64,000 nucleotides of DNA from Cherax quadricarinatus (GCF_038502225.1 NW_027196456.1:1-64000); one strand, 5' to 3'; positions 35,301-40,440 are shown, numbered from the stretch's first letter. The notes: generated from the letters alone by a model not told the origin. A program made the numbers and translations.

Positions 35301-37845
35301 ACAAGAATTGTATATAATACCGACAGGATGAAATGACACATGCACAACACCCGGGCATCCCCACCGTAGACGTTTCGCCATCCAGCCAGCCACTGGATGG
35401 CGAAACGTCCACAACAAAGACAACCAGACGCCGCACATGTGTCTAATTTCATCAGTAGATGTAGTAGAAGAAGAAGAGGTAGTAGTAGTGGTAGTGGTAG
35501 AAGTGGGAAATAAGGAAGACGAGCCAGTCAAATACAAAGGAAGGGGAGCACTGCAAGAGAGCTAGAAACCCACAGGGAGAGAGCAAGCGCACCGAGGTGC
35601 GTGAAAGGGGAAGTGGTGAAATAAAATAAAGAAGGAACAGAAACACGAGACAGGAGAGAGAAAGACAACCCAGAGGAGAAAAGGAGAGAGGAAAGGGGAA
35701 GAGGAAGAAGAAAAAGAAGAAGAAGAAAAAATGAGGATTCAGGTTAAGTCACGGGTGTTCTGAAGTTTGGAGCATTTTACAATGTAGTGGGAGAGGAAGG
35801 CATCTACAGAGACGAAGCCAGGGCTAAGGTTCATACAAGGAAAGTTGTGTATAAGAGAGGATTCAACTAAACGGCGACTGTTCGAGTTGGAAGTAGGGAA
35901 GACAGTTTTAGCAGAAGACCAGTCAATAGGTGCACACGACGTTTCGCCATCCAGTGGCTTTATCAATACAAATGAACCCTGCACACACACGTCGTGTGTG
36001 TGCAGGGTTCATTTGTTCTGTACGTTTTCTCAGTTAACATTTTTTCTTTCTTCTAATGTATTATTATTATTTTTTTTATTATCACACTGGCCGATTCCCA
36101 CCAAGGCAGGGTGGCCCGAAAAAGAAAAACTTTCACCATCATTCACTCCATCACTGTCTTGCCAGAAGGGTGCTTTACACTACAGTTTTTAAACTGCAAC
36201 ATTAACACCCCTCCTTCAGAGTGCAGGCACTGTACTTCCCATCTCCAGGACTCGAGTCCGGCCTGCCGGTTTCCCTGAATCCCTTCATAAATGTTACTTT
36301 GCTCACACTCCAACAGCACGTCAAGTATTAAAAACCATTTGTCTCCATTCACTCCTATCAAACACGCTCACGCATGCCTGCTGGAAGTCCAAGCCCCTCG
36401 CACACAAAACCTCCTTTACCCCCTCCCTTCCACTACAGACTGATACACTCTTGAAGTCATTCTGTTTCGCTCCATTCTCTCTACATGTCCGAACCACCTC
36501 AACAACCCTTCCTCAGCCCTCTGGACAACAGTTTTGGTAATCCCGCACCTCCTCCTAACTTCCAAACTACGAATTCTCTGCATTATATTCACACCACACA
36601 TTGCCCTCAGACATGACATCTCCACTCCCTCCAGCCTTCTCCTCGCTGCAACATTCATCACCCACGCTTCACACCCATATAAGAGCGTTGGTAAAACTAT
36701 ACTCTCATACATTTCCCTCTTTGCTTCCAAGGACAAAGTTCTTTGTCTCCACAGACTCCTAAGTGCACCACTCACTCTTTTTCCCTCATCAATTCTATGA
36801 TTCACCTCATCTTTCATAGACCCATCCGCTGACACGTCCACTCCCAAATATCTGAATACGTTCACCTCCTCCATACTCTCTCCCTCCAATCTGATATTCA
36901 ATCTTTCATCACCTAATCTTTTTGTTATCCTCATAACCTTACTCTTTCCTGTATTCACCTTTAATTTTCTTCTTTTGCACACCCTACCAAACTCATCCAC
37001 CAATCTCTGCAACTTCTCTTCAGAATCTCCCAAGAGCACAGTGTCATCAGCAAAGAGCAGCTGTGACAACTCCCACTTTGTGTGTGATTCTTTATCTTTT
37101 AACTCCACGCCTCTTGCCAAGACCCTCGCATTTACTTCTCTTACAACCCCATCTATAAATATATTAAACAACCAGGGTGACATCACACATCCTTGTCTAA
37201 GGCCTACTTTTACTGGGAAAAAATTTCCCTCTTTCCTACATACTCTAACTTGAGCCTCACTATCCTCGTAAAAACTCTTCACTGCTTTCAGTAACCTACC
37301 TCCTACACCATACACTTGCAACATCGCCCCCCTATCCACCCTCTCATACGCCTTTTCCAAATCCATAAATGCCACAAAGACCTCTTTAGCCTTATCTAAA
37401 TACTGTTCACTTATATGTTTCACTGTAAGCACCTGGTCCACACACCCCCTACCTTTCCTAAAGCCTCCTTGTTCATCTGCTATCCTATTCTCCGTCTTAC
37501 TCTTAATTCTTTCAATTATAACTCTACCATACACTTTACCAGGTATACTCAACAGACTTATCCCCCTATAATTTTTGCACTCTCTTTTATATACATTTTT
37601 TAAACTTTCCAAAACATATGAATGCAGATACAAGAAAGTCCTATAATTCAACTTATTTAATACTGACTTTACTAAAATTTCATCTTATTGCATAGTAAAA
37701 AAAAAAAGGTGTTGCCATACTGGAATTTTATATCTTTTTTTTTCAGGAGGTCACATGTGAAAACGAGAAGCTACAGAGGATAGTACAGACAGCTGTAACA
37801 AAACTGTACGAGTCCTTAGCACCGGTGACGTTAGGTATAAAGTAA
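11188..37845 (+). CDS. CPSF3: CPSF3 (CPSF-73), 3' half: eight exons, spliced
   Basis: Join 11188-11317, 12300-12475, 16579-16731, 18632-18740, 18952-19151, 24864-24998, 30087-30209, 37747-37845. All introns are GT/AG and phases fit, giving 1125 nt (374 residues plus stop). The protein is the metallo-beta-lactamase/beta-CASP endonuclease that cuts pre-mRNA before polyadenylation and processes histone mRNA 3' ends, in the nucleus within the CPSF complex. Visible hallmarks are [27 protein letters not shown], the motif B His in ISFSAHTDF, the motif C His in [63 protein letters not shown], and a C-terminus [13 protein letters not shown]. Length is consistent with the C-terminal 55% of the roughly 680-residue animal protein. 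Exons for the N-terminal metallo-beta-lactamase part (HxHxDH) lie upstream of the window. The gene looks functional. Confidence 0.95.
11318..12299 (+). other. CPSF3 intron with fold-back remnants
   Basis: Non-coding. 11490-11575 contains CAACGTTTCAGTCCG and an inverted GTCCGAGTTGGACC, resembling the Penelope-like inverted elements at 35.2 kb. A perfect 21-bp inverted repeat lies at 12086-12140. Nothing else is recognised. Confidence 0.6.
12086..12140. repeat. perfect 21-bp inverted repeat
   Basis: Left arm 12086-12106 (GTAATTCAGTATAGAAGATAC) is exactly complementary to the right arm 12120-12140, with a 13-base spacer. A partial third copy (AGTTCAGTATAGGATATCTT) follows at about 12147. It would fold into a strong hairpin in the CPSF3 pre-mRNA. 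Confidence 0.9.
12300..12475 (+). CDS. CPSF3: CPSF3 exon with motif B histidine
   Basis: Acceptor TGTATTCAG and donor GTAAGC. Enters in phase 1 and leaves in phase 0. Codes for [18 protein letters not shown], then [20 protein letters not shown] with TDF following, and IRPPNV. The SAHTD histidine is the metal-binding motif B residue of beta-CASP nucleases (His396 in human numbering). Confidence 0.95.
12546..13018 (+). mobile_element. 470-bp LINE-derived short element (called SINE-D here), copy 1
   Basis: Starts GGTAGTAGGTTGGTAGACAG and ends with the hairpin CACCCCGCCTCGGTGGGA, then GGCCGGTGTGTTGAAAGAAA. A second near-full copy lies at 25829-26302 (-), a broken one at 21805-22569 (-), and a 70-bp 3' end at 23820-23889 (-). 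The 3' 55 bases match LINE A. The middle matches the segment upstream of the LINE B endonuclease at 2151-2310. No RNA polymerase III A/B boxes are obvious, so it may be an internally deleted LINE rather than a tRNA SINE. Confidence 0.8.
13047..15978 (+). mobile_element. piggyBac DNA transposon with TTAA target duplication
   Basis: 2932 bp flanked by TTAA (13043-13046 and 15979-15982). Termini are CCCTTTCAGGGTCC and GGACCCTGAAGGGG, an inverted match. The TAGATCTACG palindrome motif occurs twice in the first 70 bases. It sits in the CPSF3 intron just right of the SINE-D copy and a (TA)n tract. Confidence 0.92.
13263..15482 (+). pseudogene. piggyBac transposase (PGBD4-like), inactivated
   Basis: Starts [18 protein letters not shown] with an acidic, Ser-rich N-terminus. 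The transposase core begins around ANRIWDWQ and includes [24 protein letters not shown] (first catalytic Asp, about residue 417), [16 protein letters not shown], and [11 protein letters not shown], where the usual Asp of the DNW motif is Asn (about 498). A TGA at 14793 replaces a sense codon. Reading then continues with [17 protein letters not shown] to a second stop near 14994, shifts frame for [15 protein letters not shown] (15004-15225), and shifts again for a C-terminal Cys/His zinc-binding domain ([23 protein letters not shown]) ending at 15482. Dead copy. Confidence 0.88.
15983..16578 (-). repeat. old LINE 3' tail in CPSF3 intron
   Basis: 16010-16230 on the minus strand is a degenerate LINE A/B-like 3' UTR: hairpin remnant CACCTCCCACTGAGGCTGG, CTTGCCAGAAGTGCTC, and GTACAGGCACTGTATTTCCC with TTTCCCTGAATCCC. 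The rest up to the exon is unassigned. Confidence 0.65.
16579..16731 (+). CDS. CPSF3: CPSF3 exon with motif C histidine
   Basis: Acceptor ACCATCAG and donor GTAAGC, phase 0 at both ends, 51 codons. Codes for [20 protein letters not shown], then ...[19 protein letters not shown]. The VHGE histidine is motif C (His418 in human numbering). Confidence 0.95.
16782..18296. mobile_element. non-autonomous piggyBac-type element with TTAA, carrying a LINE A insertion
   Basis: Bounded by TTAA (16778-16781 and 18297-18300). Termini are CCCTTTCAGGGTCAGACTCC and ...CACCACGAAAGGG. The interior is non-coding and homologous to 32869-33928 (shared ATTTTGAATTTTTATTCACA and CCTGAAACCAATCAAAATC-type text). A 5'-truncated LINE A tail is inserted at 17208-17718. 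Confidence 0.85.
17208..17718 (+). mobile_element. 5'-truncated LINE A insertion
   Basis: Contains only the last 73 codons ([17 protein letters not shown]... MVFNT, 17229-17450), the 3' UTR, the hairpin (about 17659) and an A-rich tail. The words AAAAACATTT (to 17207) and AACATTT (17719-17725) form the target duplication. The uninterrupted homologue is at 33305-33320. Confidence 0.88.
18297..18631 (-). repeat. old LINE tail near CPSF3 exon
   Basis: 18310-18440 (minus strand) has a decayed hairpin end, CCATCTCCCACC...GGGTGACCC, followed by TCACTGTCTTGCCACAAGTG. The remainder is a T-rich intron end with the acceptor tract at 18600-18631. Confidence 0.6.
18632..18740 (+). CDS. CPSF3: CPSF3 exon
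   Basis: Acceptor CATTTACAG and donor GTAAGT. Codes for [20 protein letters not shown], then [16 protein letters not shown], and ends in phase 1 (split Lys codon). It is the conserved VSGILVKRNFNYHI-type segment of the beta-CASP/C-terminal region. Confidence 0.94.
18952..19151 (+). CDS. CPSF3: CPSF3 exon
   Basis: Acceptor TATCTTTCAG and donor GTAAGT. Begins by completing the Lys codon: [20 protein letters not shown], later [20 protein letters not shown] and EEPPVVVLE. Leaves in phase 0. Corresponds to the start of the C-terminal domain that contacts other cleavage factors. Confidence 0.94.
20482..21467 (+). mobile_element. Tigger copy 2, internally deleted
   Basis: TIRs CAGTGGACCCCCGCATAACG and CGGGGGTCCACTG with TA on both sides (20480-20481 and 21468-21469). 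986 bp against 2339 bp for copy 3. Confidence 0.9.
20750..21190 (+). pseudogene. Tigger mini-ORF lacking the catalytic core
   Basis: 146 residues from [17 protein letters not shown]. The frame jumps after MEIKK straight to the late segment [17 protein letters not shown] and then to [15 protein letters not shown], so two internal deletions removed most of the HTH and all DDD residues while keeping the frame. The C-terminal tail ([20 protein letters not shown] to SPSKQ) is intact. It is not a working transposase. Confidence 0.85.
21941..22520 (+). mobile_element. 5'-truncated CR1/L2-group LINE tail with (AAAT)n end
   Basis: Begins with AAAGGCCCTAAAATCTGGAAT-type sequence matching the C-terminal end of the LINE at 48271-51828 (AAAGGCCCTAAAATCTGGAA at about 51327), continues through a non-coding 3' UTR, and ends with AAATAAATAAATAAAT. 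A 60-bp SINE-B tail is nested at 22305-22364. Confidence 0.75.
22305..22364 (+). mobile_element. 60-bp SINE-B tail with 12-bp target duplication
   Basis: Carries only CAGCGCTGTATAGTCCTTG, CTTAGCGCTTC and GATTATAATAATAAT. It is flanked by perfect ATCATTGCTTAG copies (22293-22304 and 22365-22376). Confidence 0.92.
22570..23370. other. unassigned intronic sequence
   Basis: AT-rich, no coding frame longer than background. A degenerate LINE tail may lie near 23215-23275 (CAAAGTACAAGCACTGTACC), but it is too weak to call. Confidence 0.45.
23371..23621. repeat. inverted-repeat element, Penelope-like type
   Basis: Arms of about 115 bases around a spacer at about 23488: left GATGAAAACTTAGACACATG and TTTGCCATCCAGTGGCTTTA, right GATAAAGCCACTGGATGGTA and CACATGTCTAATTTTTCATC. 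Same family as 38228-38550 and as text inside the Penelope-like remnant at 35.1-36.0 kb. Confidence 0.82.
23820..23889 (-). mobile_element. 70-bp insertion consisting only of the SINE-D/LINE 3' hairpin end
   Basis: Flanked by perfect 12-bp TTAATCATAAAT copies (23808-23819 and 23890-23901). The insert holds a CTTT-rich tail, the hairpin (CCACCGAGGCACGGTGG) and about 20 more bases. Confidence 0.93.
24390..24560 (-). mobile_element. tRNA-Val(UAC)-derived SINE or tRNA pseudogene
   Basis: On the minus strand TAGCTCAGCGGTAGAGCA (A-box) is followed by an anticodon stem TTCTG/CAGAA closing a loop ATTACAA (anticodon TAC), then GGTTTAATTCC (degenerate B-box). Acceptor and T stems do not pair well, so it is not a functional tRNA. 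The sequence downstream on the minus strand (to about 24390) may be a SINE body. Confidence 0.65.
24700..24772 (+). repeat. LINE 3' hairpin-end fragment
   Basis: CACTTTGCCTCAGTGGGAGGA followed by GGCCATTGTGTTTAAAAAAG: a decayed copy of the common hairpin end, about 90 bp upstream of a CPSF3 exon. Confidence 0.7.
24864..24998 (+). CDS. CPSF3: CPSF3 exon
   Basis: Acceptor TTCTTTCAG and donor GTTAGT, phase 0 at both ends, 45 codons. Codes for [20 protein letters not shown], then [16 protein letters not shown]. Matches the conserved EWLANPSNDMYADTV region of animal CPSF3. Confidence 0.95.
25031..25250. mobile_element. pogo/mariner-type MITE with TA duplication
   Basis: 220 bp with TIRs CAGGTGCTCCTTGACTTACG and CATAAGTCAAGGAGCACCTG, flanked by TA (25029-25030 and 25251-25252). 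No coding content; the interior has AAGTAAATAAATAA repeats. Confidence 0.92.
25379..25828 (+). mobile_element. pogo-type family 2 element, 5' part
   Basis: Starts CAGTGGTACCTTGACTTATG after TA and follows the 19482 element, including GGCAGGCTGGCTGGTTGGGTGG and the CTGTCTGTCTGTAT stretch, up to TACAGTTAT, where SINE-D is inserted. A matching 3' end is not found after the SINE-D, so the copy is truncated. Confidence 0.82.
25829..26302 (-). mobile_element. SINE-D copy 2, near full length
   Basis: Minus-strand counterpart of 12546-13018 with the same start (GTAGTAGGTTGGTAGACAGC) and the same hairpin end (CACCCCGCCTCGGTGGGAT). The two differ by scattered substitutions and small indels. Confidence 0.85.
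26548..26777 (+). mobile_element. LINE B 3' UTR insertion with 11-bp target duplication
   Basis: Only the last 230 bases of LINE B. Flanked by TTCTATTGCTA (26537-26547 and 26778-26788). Begins with TTAGCAATAG, an inverted copy of part of the target site, before LINE B text starts. Confidence 0.88.
27060..27245 (+). repeat. old LINE A-like 3' UTR
   Basis: Contains GGGCAGTGCCTGCACTCTGG, TCTGACAAGACAGTAACTG and the hairpin CACCCTACCTCAGTGGGAG, then GGCCAGTGTATTAAAAAA. Diverged copy. Confidence 0.72.
27524..29641 (-). mobile_element. LINE B, 5' truncated, with 11-bp target duplication
   Basis: 2118 bp with its 3' end on the left (hairpin about 27552-27572). The flanking ATGATTACCAG at 27513-27523 is repeated exactly at 29642-29652. 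It lies antisense in the CPSF3 intron. Confidence 0.92.
27869..29567 (-). pseudogene. LINE B reverse transcriptase, one main frame break
   Basis: 29567-29169 codes for [20 protein letters not shown] through [14 protein letters not shown] to [13 protein letters not shown] frame break in the [12 protein letters not shown] region is followed by 29128-27869 (419 residues): [86 protein letters not shown] and the terminal [10 protein letters not shown]. The endonuclease is absent because of 5' truncation. Confidence 0.88.
29700..30030 (+). mobile_element. CR1 LINE tail, 5' truncated
   Basis: Codes for [20 protein letters not shown] and on to [15 protein letters not shown], almost identical to the C-terminus of the intact CR1 ORF2 ending at 57714. 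The same 3' UTR and a TTCTTATGTTCTTA tail follow. It ends about 60 bases before a CPSF3 exon. Confidence 0.87.
30087..30209 (+). CDS. CPSF3: CPSF3 exon
   Basis: Acceptor TTGTACAG and donor GTAAGT, phase 0, 41 codons: [20 protein letters not shown], then [20 protein letters not shown] plus Leu. Matches the [29 protein letters not shown]-type C-terminal domain. Confidence 0.94.
30210..30511. other. CPSF3 intron, unassigned
   Basis: No recognisable feature between the exon donor and Tigger copy 3. Confidence 0.5.
30512..32850 (-). mobile_element. Tigger copy 3, apparently complete
   Basis: 2339 bp with TIRs CAGTGGACCCCCGCATAATG and ATTATGCGGGGGTTCACTG, flanked by TA (30510-30511 and 32851-32852). 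One base differs in the right terminal repeat (GGTTCACTG instead of GGTCCACTG). Antisense to CPSF3. Confidence 0.92.
30790..32580 (-). CDS. Tigger transposase (TIGD1-like), full-length open frame
   Basis: 596 residues from the ATG at 32580 ([17 protein letters not shown]). N-terminal pogo HTH ([20 protein letters not shown]), a CENP-B-like HTH ([20 protein letters not shown]), then a DDE_1-type core with CDEIGLFW (Asp about 189), LDNAPGHP (about 306) and [11 protein letters not shown] (about 343). The acidic C-terminus is [18 protein letters not shown], ending [20 protein letters not shown] to SPSKH. No stop or frameshift is present, unlike copies 1 and 2. It catalyses cut-and-paste movement at TA sites. 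Whether it is expressed or active cannot be judged from the sequence. Confidence 0.9.
   Translation of the reverse strand: MGPKKASSANPTGIRVRITMEMKKEIIAKYESAVRVSELARLYSKPQSTIASIVSKRTAIKEAVLAKGLTVLLKQRSQVIEDVERLLLVWINEKQIAGDSISQAIISEKARKLHEDLIRKMPATSGDASEFKASKGWFERFKRRSGIHSVIRHGEAASSDQKAAEKYVHEFKEYTDSEGLKPEQVFNCDEIGLFWKKMPSRTYITQEEKALPVHKPMKDRLTLLMCANASGECKVKPLLLYHSETPRVFRQKNILKANLCVLWRANNKAWVTRDFFYDWLHQAFAPTVKNYLTEKKLDLKCLLVLDNAPGHPTDLAERLCGDMSFIKVKFLPPNTTPLLQPMDQQVIANFKKLYTKALFERCFVVTSETQLTLREFWREHFSILNCVNLIGKAWEGVTKRTLNSAWKKLWPECVDQRDSEGFEANPENPMPVEESIVALGKSLGLEVSGEDVEELVEEDNEELTTDELLDQLQQQEATPEEIASEEGREKLKKLPTSKIKEICAKWLEVQTFMDENHPRTAIASCAGDYYTDTVVKHFRKVIKEQEVQTSMDRYVVRQKSSDSEAGPSGIKRRREATPEKDLTPQVLMEGDSPSKH
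32869..33928. mobile_element. non-autonomous piggyBac-type element with TTAA
   Basis: 1060 bp between TTAA at 32865-32868 and 33929-33932. Ends CCCTTTCACTGTTGAGACCC and GACACTGACAGTGAAAGGG, with TIRs of about 12 bases. Non-coding; homologous to 16782-18296 without the LINE insert. Only 18 bp separate it from Tigger copy 3. Confidence 0.87.
33933..34815. other. CPSF3 intron with a SINE-B tail fragment
   Basis: Mostly unassigned AT-rich DNA. 34376-34435 holds a diverged SINE-B tail (CAGCGCTGTATGACCCTTG...GATTATAATAATAATAAT). 34623-34690 has GACAACATTTTGCCC...GATAAAGC, a weak Penelope-like arm. Confidence 0.6.
34816..34968. mobile_element. Tigger/MER2-like MITE with TA duplication
   Basis: 153 bp starting CAGTAGAACCCACATATCC and ending CCGTGGATACTG, flanked by TA (34814-34815 and 34969-34970). 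The inner inverted repeat shares TTCGGGCATC on both arms. Confidence 0.75.
35130..36010 (-). mobile_element. Penelope-like element remnant (3' part)
   Basis: Contains a GIY-YIG-type fragment (35739-35990), a GA-rich 3' UTR, and two inverted segments: ACGTTTCGGTCCGACTTGG at about 35202, and ACGTTTCGCCATCCAG...CTGGATGGCGAAACGT at 35368-35410. A GT/CA-rich palindrome at 35977-36019 closes the right side. The RT domain is missing. The Penelope assignment is inferred from the endonuclease fragment. Confidence 0.6.
35739..35990 (-). pseudogene. GIY-YIG endonuclease fragment of a Penelope-like element
   Basis: 84 codons. [20 protein letters not shown], then [20 protein letters not shown] and [10 protein letters not shown] resemble the C-terminal part of Penelope endonucleases (the R...ES.LI pattern). 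The GIY and YIG motifs are not present. It starts from [12 protein letters not shown], whose DNA is the recurring TTGATAAAGCCACTGGATGG repeat. Confidence 0.55.
36055..37600 (-). mobile_element. LINE A copy, 5' truncated, antisense in last CPSF3 intron
   Basis: T-rich tail and hairpin (about 36095-36115) at the left; body to KRECKNYRG at about 37595. It ends about 150 bp before the last CPSF3 exon. No clear target duplication was found. Confidence 0.87.
36416..37600 (-). pseudogene. LINE A reverse transcriptase fragment
   Basis: Reads [80 protein letters not shown] and [15 protein letters not shown] deletion of about 30 bases near 36422 (in the GRGRPRKG region) then shifts the frame before the [12 protein letters not shown] tail. 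Compared with the copy at 1-1893, codons for WQM after GAM are also missing. Confidence 0.87.
37747..37845 (+). CDS. CPSF3: CPSF3 terminal coding exon
   Basis: Acceptor TTTTTTCAG. Codes for [20 protein letters not shown], then [12 protein letters not shown] and TAA at 37843-37845. Matches the ...[20 protein letters not shown]-type end of animal CPSF3. Confidence 0.94.
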   Translation, partial: EVTCENEKLQRIVQTAVTKLYESLAPVTLGIK

Positions 37846-37914
37846 CAGTGAAAAAAGATGAGTATGCACTGTTTTCATAGTGTATTTGGAAAAAAAAAAT
37901 TTAAGTATGAATAC

Positions 37915-37920
37915 ATTAAA
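37915..37920 (+). promoter_or_regulatory. CPSF3: candidate poly(A) signal of CPSF3
   Basis: ATTAAA 70 bases after the stop codon, followed at about 37932-37955 by T-rich CATTCTTTGTATTTTATATTG. This is the first plausible signal; the transcript end is not proven. Confidence 0.5.
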
Positions 37921-38227
37921 TAATCACACACATTCTTTGTATTTTATATTGATGAACAATTCAAAGTTTTGACAAATTTGTCTTCAGTTGTACAGATTAA
38001 GAAATTTATAAAATGTGTAAAAAGTTGTCTTAATTGGGTTAAAATTTTCAAAATGTTCCTAGTTGAGTCATTAAGTTCACAGTGATGAGTACAAGAACAT
38101 TTGGAAATTTTACATAAACTGAAACATGTTTTTTGATGTATTCTTGGTTAGATCTTTATGAAGTCATATGCAGGAAAAGATGGAGAGGATATTTTAATGT
38201 TGAATGTTAGTGATAAAGAACTAGGCA
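37921..38227. other. region 3' of CPSF3, unassigned
   Basis: May be 3' UTR or intergenic DNA. No other signature is seen. Confidence 0.4.
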
Positions 38228-38550
38228 GATGCAACATCATCTTAATTTGTAGACATTTTGCCATCCAGTGGCTTTATCAATACAAGGACATAATGTGAAG
38301 AATGTAGAATTTTAGACAAGAGATGAGGTAATCAGTCCCTCGGAGTTGGTGAAGAGCACCATAATCTTGAAGAATCTGAAGCATTCTTCAGAGTCTTCAA
38401 TACTATGATGCTCTTCACCCACTCCGAGGCCGAAGGACAGATTACCTCGCCTTTTGTATATAATTCTACATTCTTTACATTATGTCCTTGTAGTGATAAT
38501 GCCACTGGATGGCAAAAATGTCTACAAATTAAGATACCCAGATGTTGCAT
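38228..38550. repeat. inverted-repeat element, Penelope-like type
   Basis: Arms of about 150 bases: left GATGCAACATCATCTTAATT and TTTGCCATCCAGTGGCTTTA with CCTCGGAGTTGGTGAAGAGC, right GCTCTTCACCCACTCCGAGG, AATGCCACTGGATGGCAAAA and CAGATGTTGCAT. Centre about 38385. Right flank continues CATATGTCTAATTCTTCATC, as in 23371-23621. Confidence 0.85.
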
Positions 38551-38774
38551 ATGTCTAATTCTTCATCTTGTCAGTACTGTATACCATTCATGTACAGAAT
38601 TAGTGGTGAATGGGAGGCAGGGATTTCATGTGTTGGGCAATGATGTCTAGGACCGTATAGGAGCCTGCGGTGGATATGGAAATAGTGCACAAGACAGTGG
38701 GTGGAATGAAAGAGTGTAGTAACTGGGGCAAATGTTAAAAACAGGTGGTTATACATTGTTCAAGTGGTAGATGT

Positions 38775-39445
38775 ATTTGGTCACTATATGCATGAAAGAC
38801 TGGAAGATACATAGGGATTATCAGAGAGCATAGCTCCTTGTATGAGGGATAATGGGACAAGAGAGAATGTAAGAATTACAAGGGAACGAGTATATTGGGT
38901 GGAGTGTATGATAGAATTATTATTGAAAGGGTTACAGTAAGACAAAGTAGACTTGCAGAGACACGGAGGATTTAGGAAGGGTAAGAAAGGTGTAGGCCAT
39001 TGTTTATGCATATATGTGAACAGTACTTAGGTAATTGTAAAAAGCTGTTAGTTACATTTATGGATTTAGAAAAGAATTGTGATAGAATGAACAGGAGAGA
39101 CTTTAAGCAGAAGTTGGAAATATTTGGAATAGGTGGTAGGTTACTAAGATCAGTCAAGAGTGAGGCTCTGGTTAGGATACATAGGAGGGAAGGAGACCAT
39201 TTCCCAGTGAAAGTAGGATATCAACATGGTTATTTAGCATATTTATAGATGGGGTTGTAAAAAAAAAGTGAATGCAAGGGTGTTCGGGAGGTGTTGCATC
39301 TGATACGAAGTGGGAATTGTTCTTAACCGATGACAGTTCTTTTGGTTGATTGTGAAGAAAAGTTGCAAAGGTTGGTGGATGAATTGAAGAGGATATGTAA
39401 AAGGAAGAAATTAAGTGAACAGAAAAGAGCAAAGTGATGCGGGGT
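38775..39445 (+). pseudogene. ancient RTE-like LINE RT fragment, left arm of a palindrome
   Basis: Degenerate but recognisable: GGATTATCAGAGAGCATAGC (as DWQRA), ATGTGAACAGTACTTAGG, a frame coding TFMDLEKNCDRMNRRDF, DHFPVKVGYQHG, ATTTATAGATGGGGTTGTAA, and a CCGATGACAG remnant of FADD. It ends at GAAAAGAGCAAAGTGATGCG. Confidence 0.78.
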
Positions 39446-39451
39446 AATAAA

Positions 39452-40290
39452 AGGTCCCATCACCTTGCTCTTTTTATGTTCATTTATAATCTCTTGTTTT
39501 TATATACCTTCCCAAATTCCTCCATCAACCTATGCAACTTTTCTTCAGAATTTCCCAAAAGATACATGTCATCAGCAGAGAGCAATCTATGACAACTCCC
39601 ACTTTGTGTCAGATTTGTTGTCCTTTAATCCTACACCTTATCATTTACTTTTAAAATCCCATCTATAAATATGTTAACCATGGCAACATGCATCCCTGTC
39701 TAAGGGTTACTTTTACTTGAAAATAACCCCCTCTCTCCTAAATACCCTAACACGAGCTTCACTATCCAAAAAACCCTTTTACTGCTTTTAGTAACCTACT
39801 ACTTACTCTGTACACTTGCATAATCTGTTATATTACTCTATCCTCCCTGTCATACCTTTTCTCAATTCATAGATGCAACAAAAAGTTTTGTACTTTTATC
39901 TAGGTGTTGTTCATTCATATATTTTAATATACTCCTGGTTTACACAATCCCTATCCTTCCCAAAATCCTCATTGTTACTCTGTATTCCTACTTTTTTTGC
40001 CCTACCTTTAATTTTTTTTTCAGTAATTCTACCATACACTACCAATTTTACTCAACTTTCTATAATTCTTGTCCCTTTTTTTTTTCCTCTTTGTACAAAG
40101 AACTATACATTCTCTCTGCCAGTCCCTAGGTATCCTCCCTTCATTCATACATATATTGAACAAATACATTAAAATTGTATATCCCCACCTACTTTTAACA
40201 TGTCTGTCTTGATCCCAGCTGCTTCAACCCCCCTCCCCTTTTATTCTACCAACTACCTCATGCCCAATACATGAAATCTTTGCTTTTAAC
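39452..40290 (-). pseudogene. ancient RTE-like LINE RT fragment, right arm of a palindrome
   Basis: On the minus strand it starts at the same LINE coordinate where the left arm stops (CCCATCACCTTGCTCTTTT) and runs outwards through the FADD region (ATGTCATCAGCAGAGAGC), CCCATCTATAAATATGTTAA, and on to TGCCAGTCCCTAGGTATCC and CCCAATACATGAAATC. Many indels. Confidence 0.78.
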
Positions 40291-40440
40291 TGCTAATTTG
40301 TTACCGTGTATGTATGTATACTAAAATTCACACTCCTAGTAGAGAGAGAAGAGGTAAGTTAGTGAAATTGTTGTGTGATGCATATTTGATCAGTGGCATT
40401 ATACAATAAGAACACTGGTTAATGATATTGAGCTGATATA

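Noticed and set aside
35368..35412. Complete hammerhead ribozyme
   Set aside because: CTG, ATG and GAAAC are present but the CUGANGA box is not exact and stem II is absent, so only a weak resemblance is claimed.
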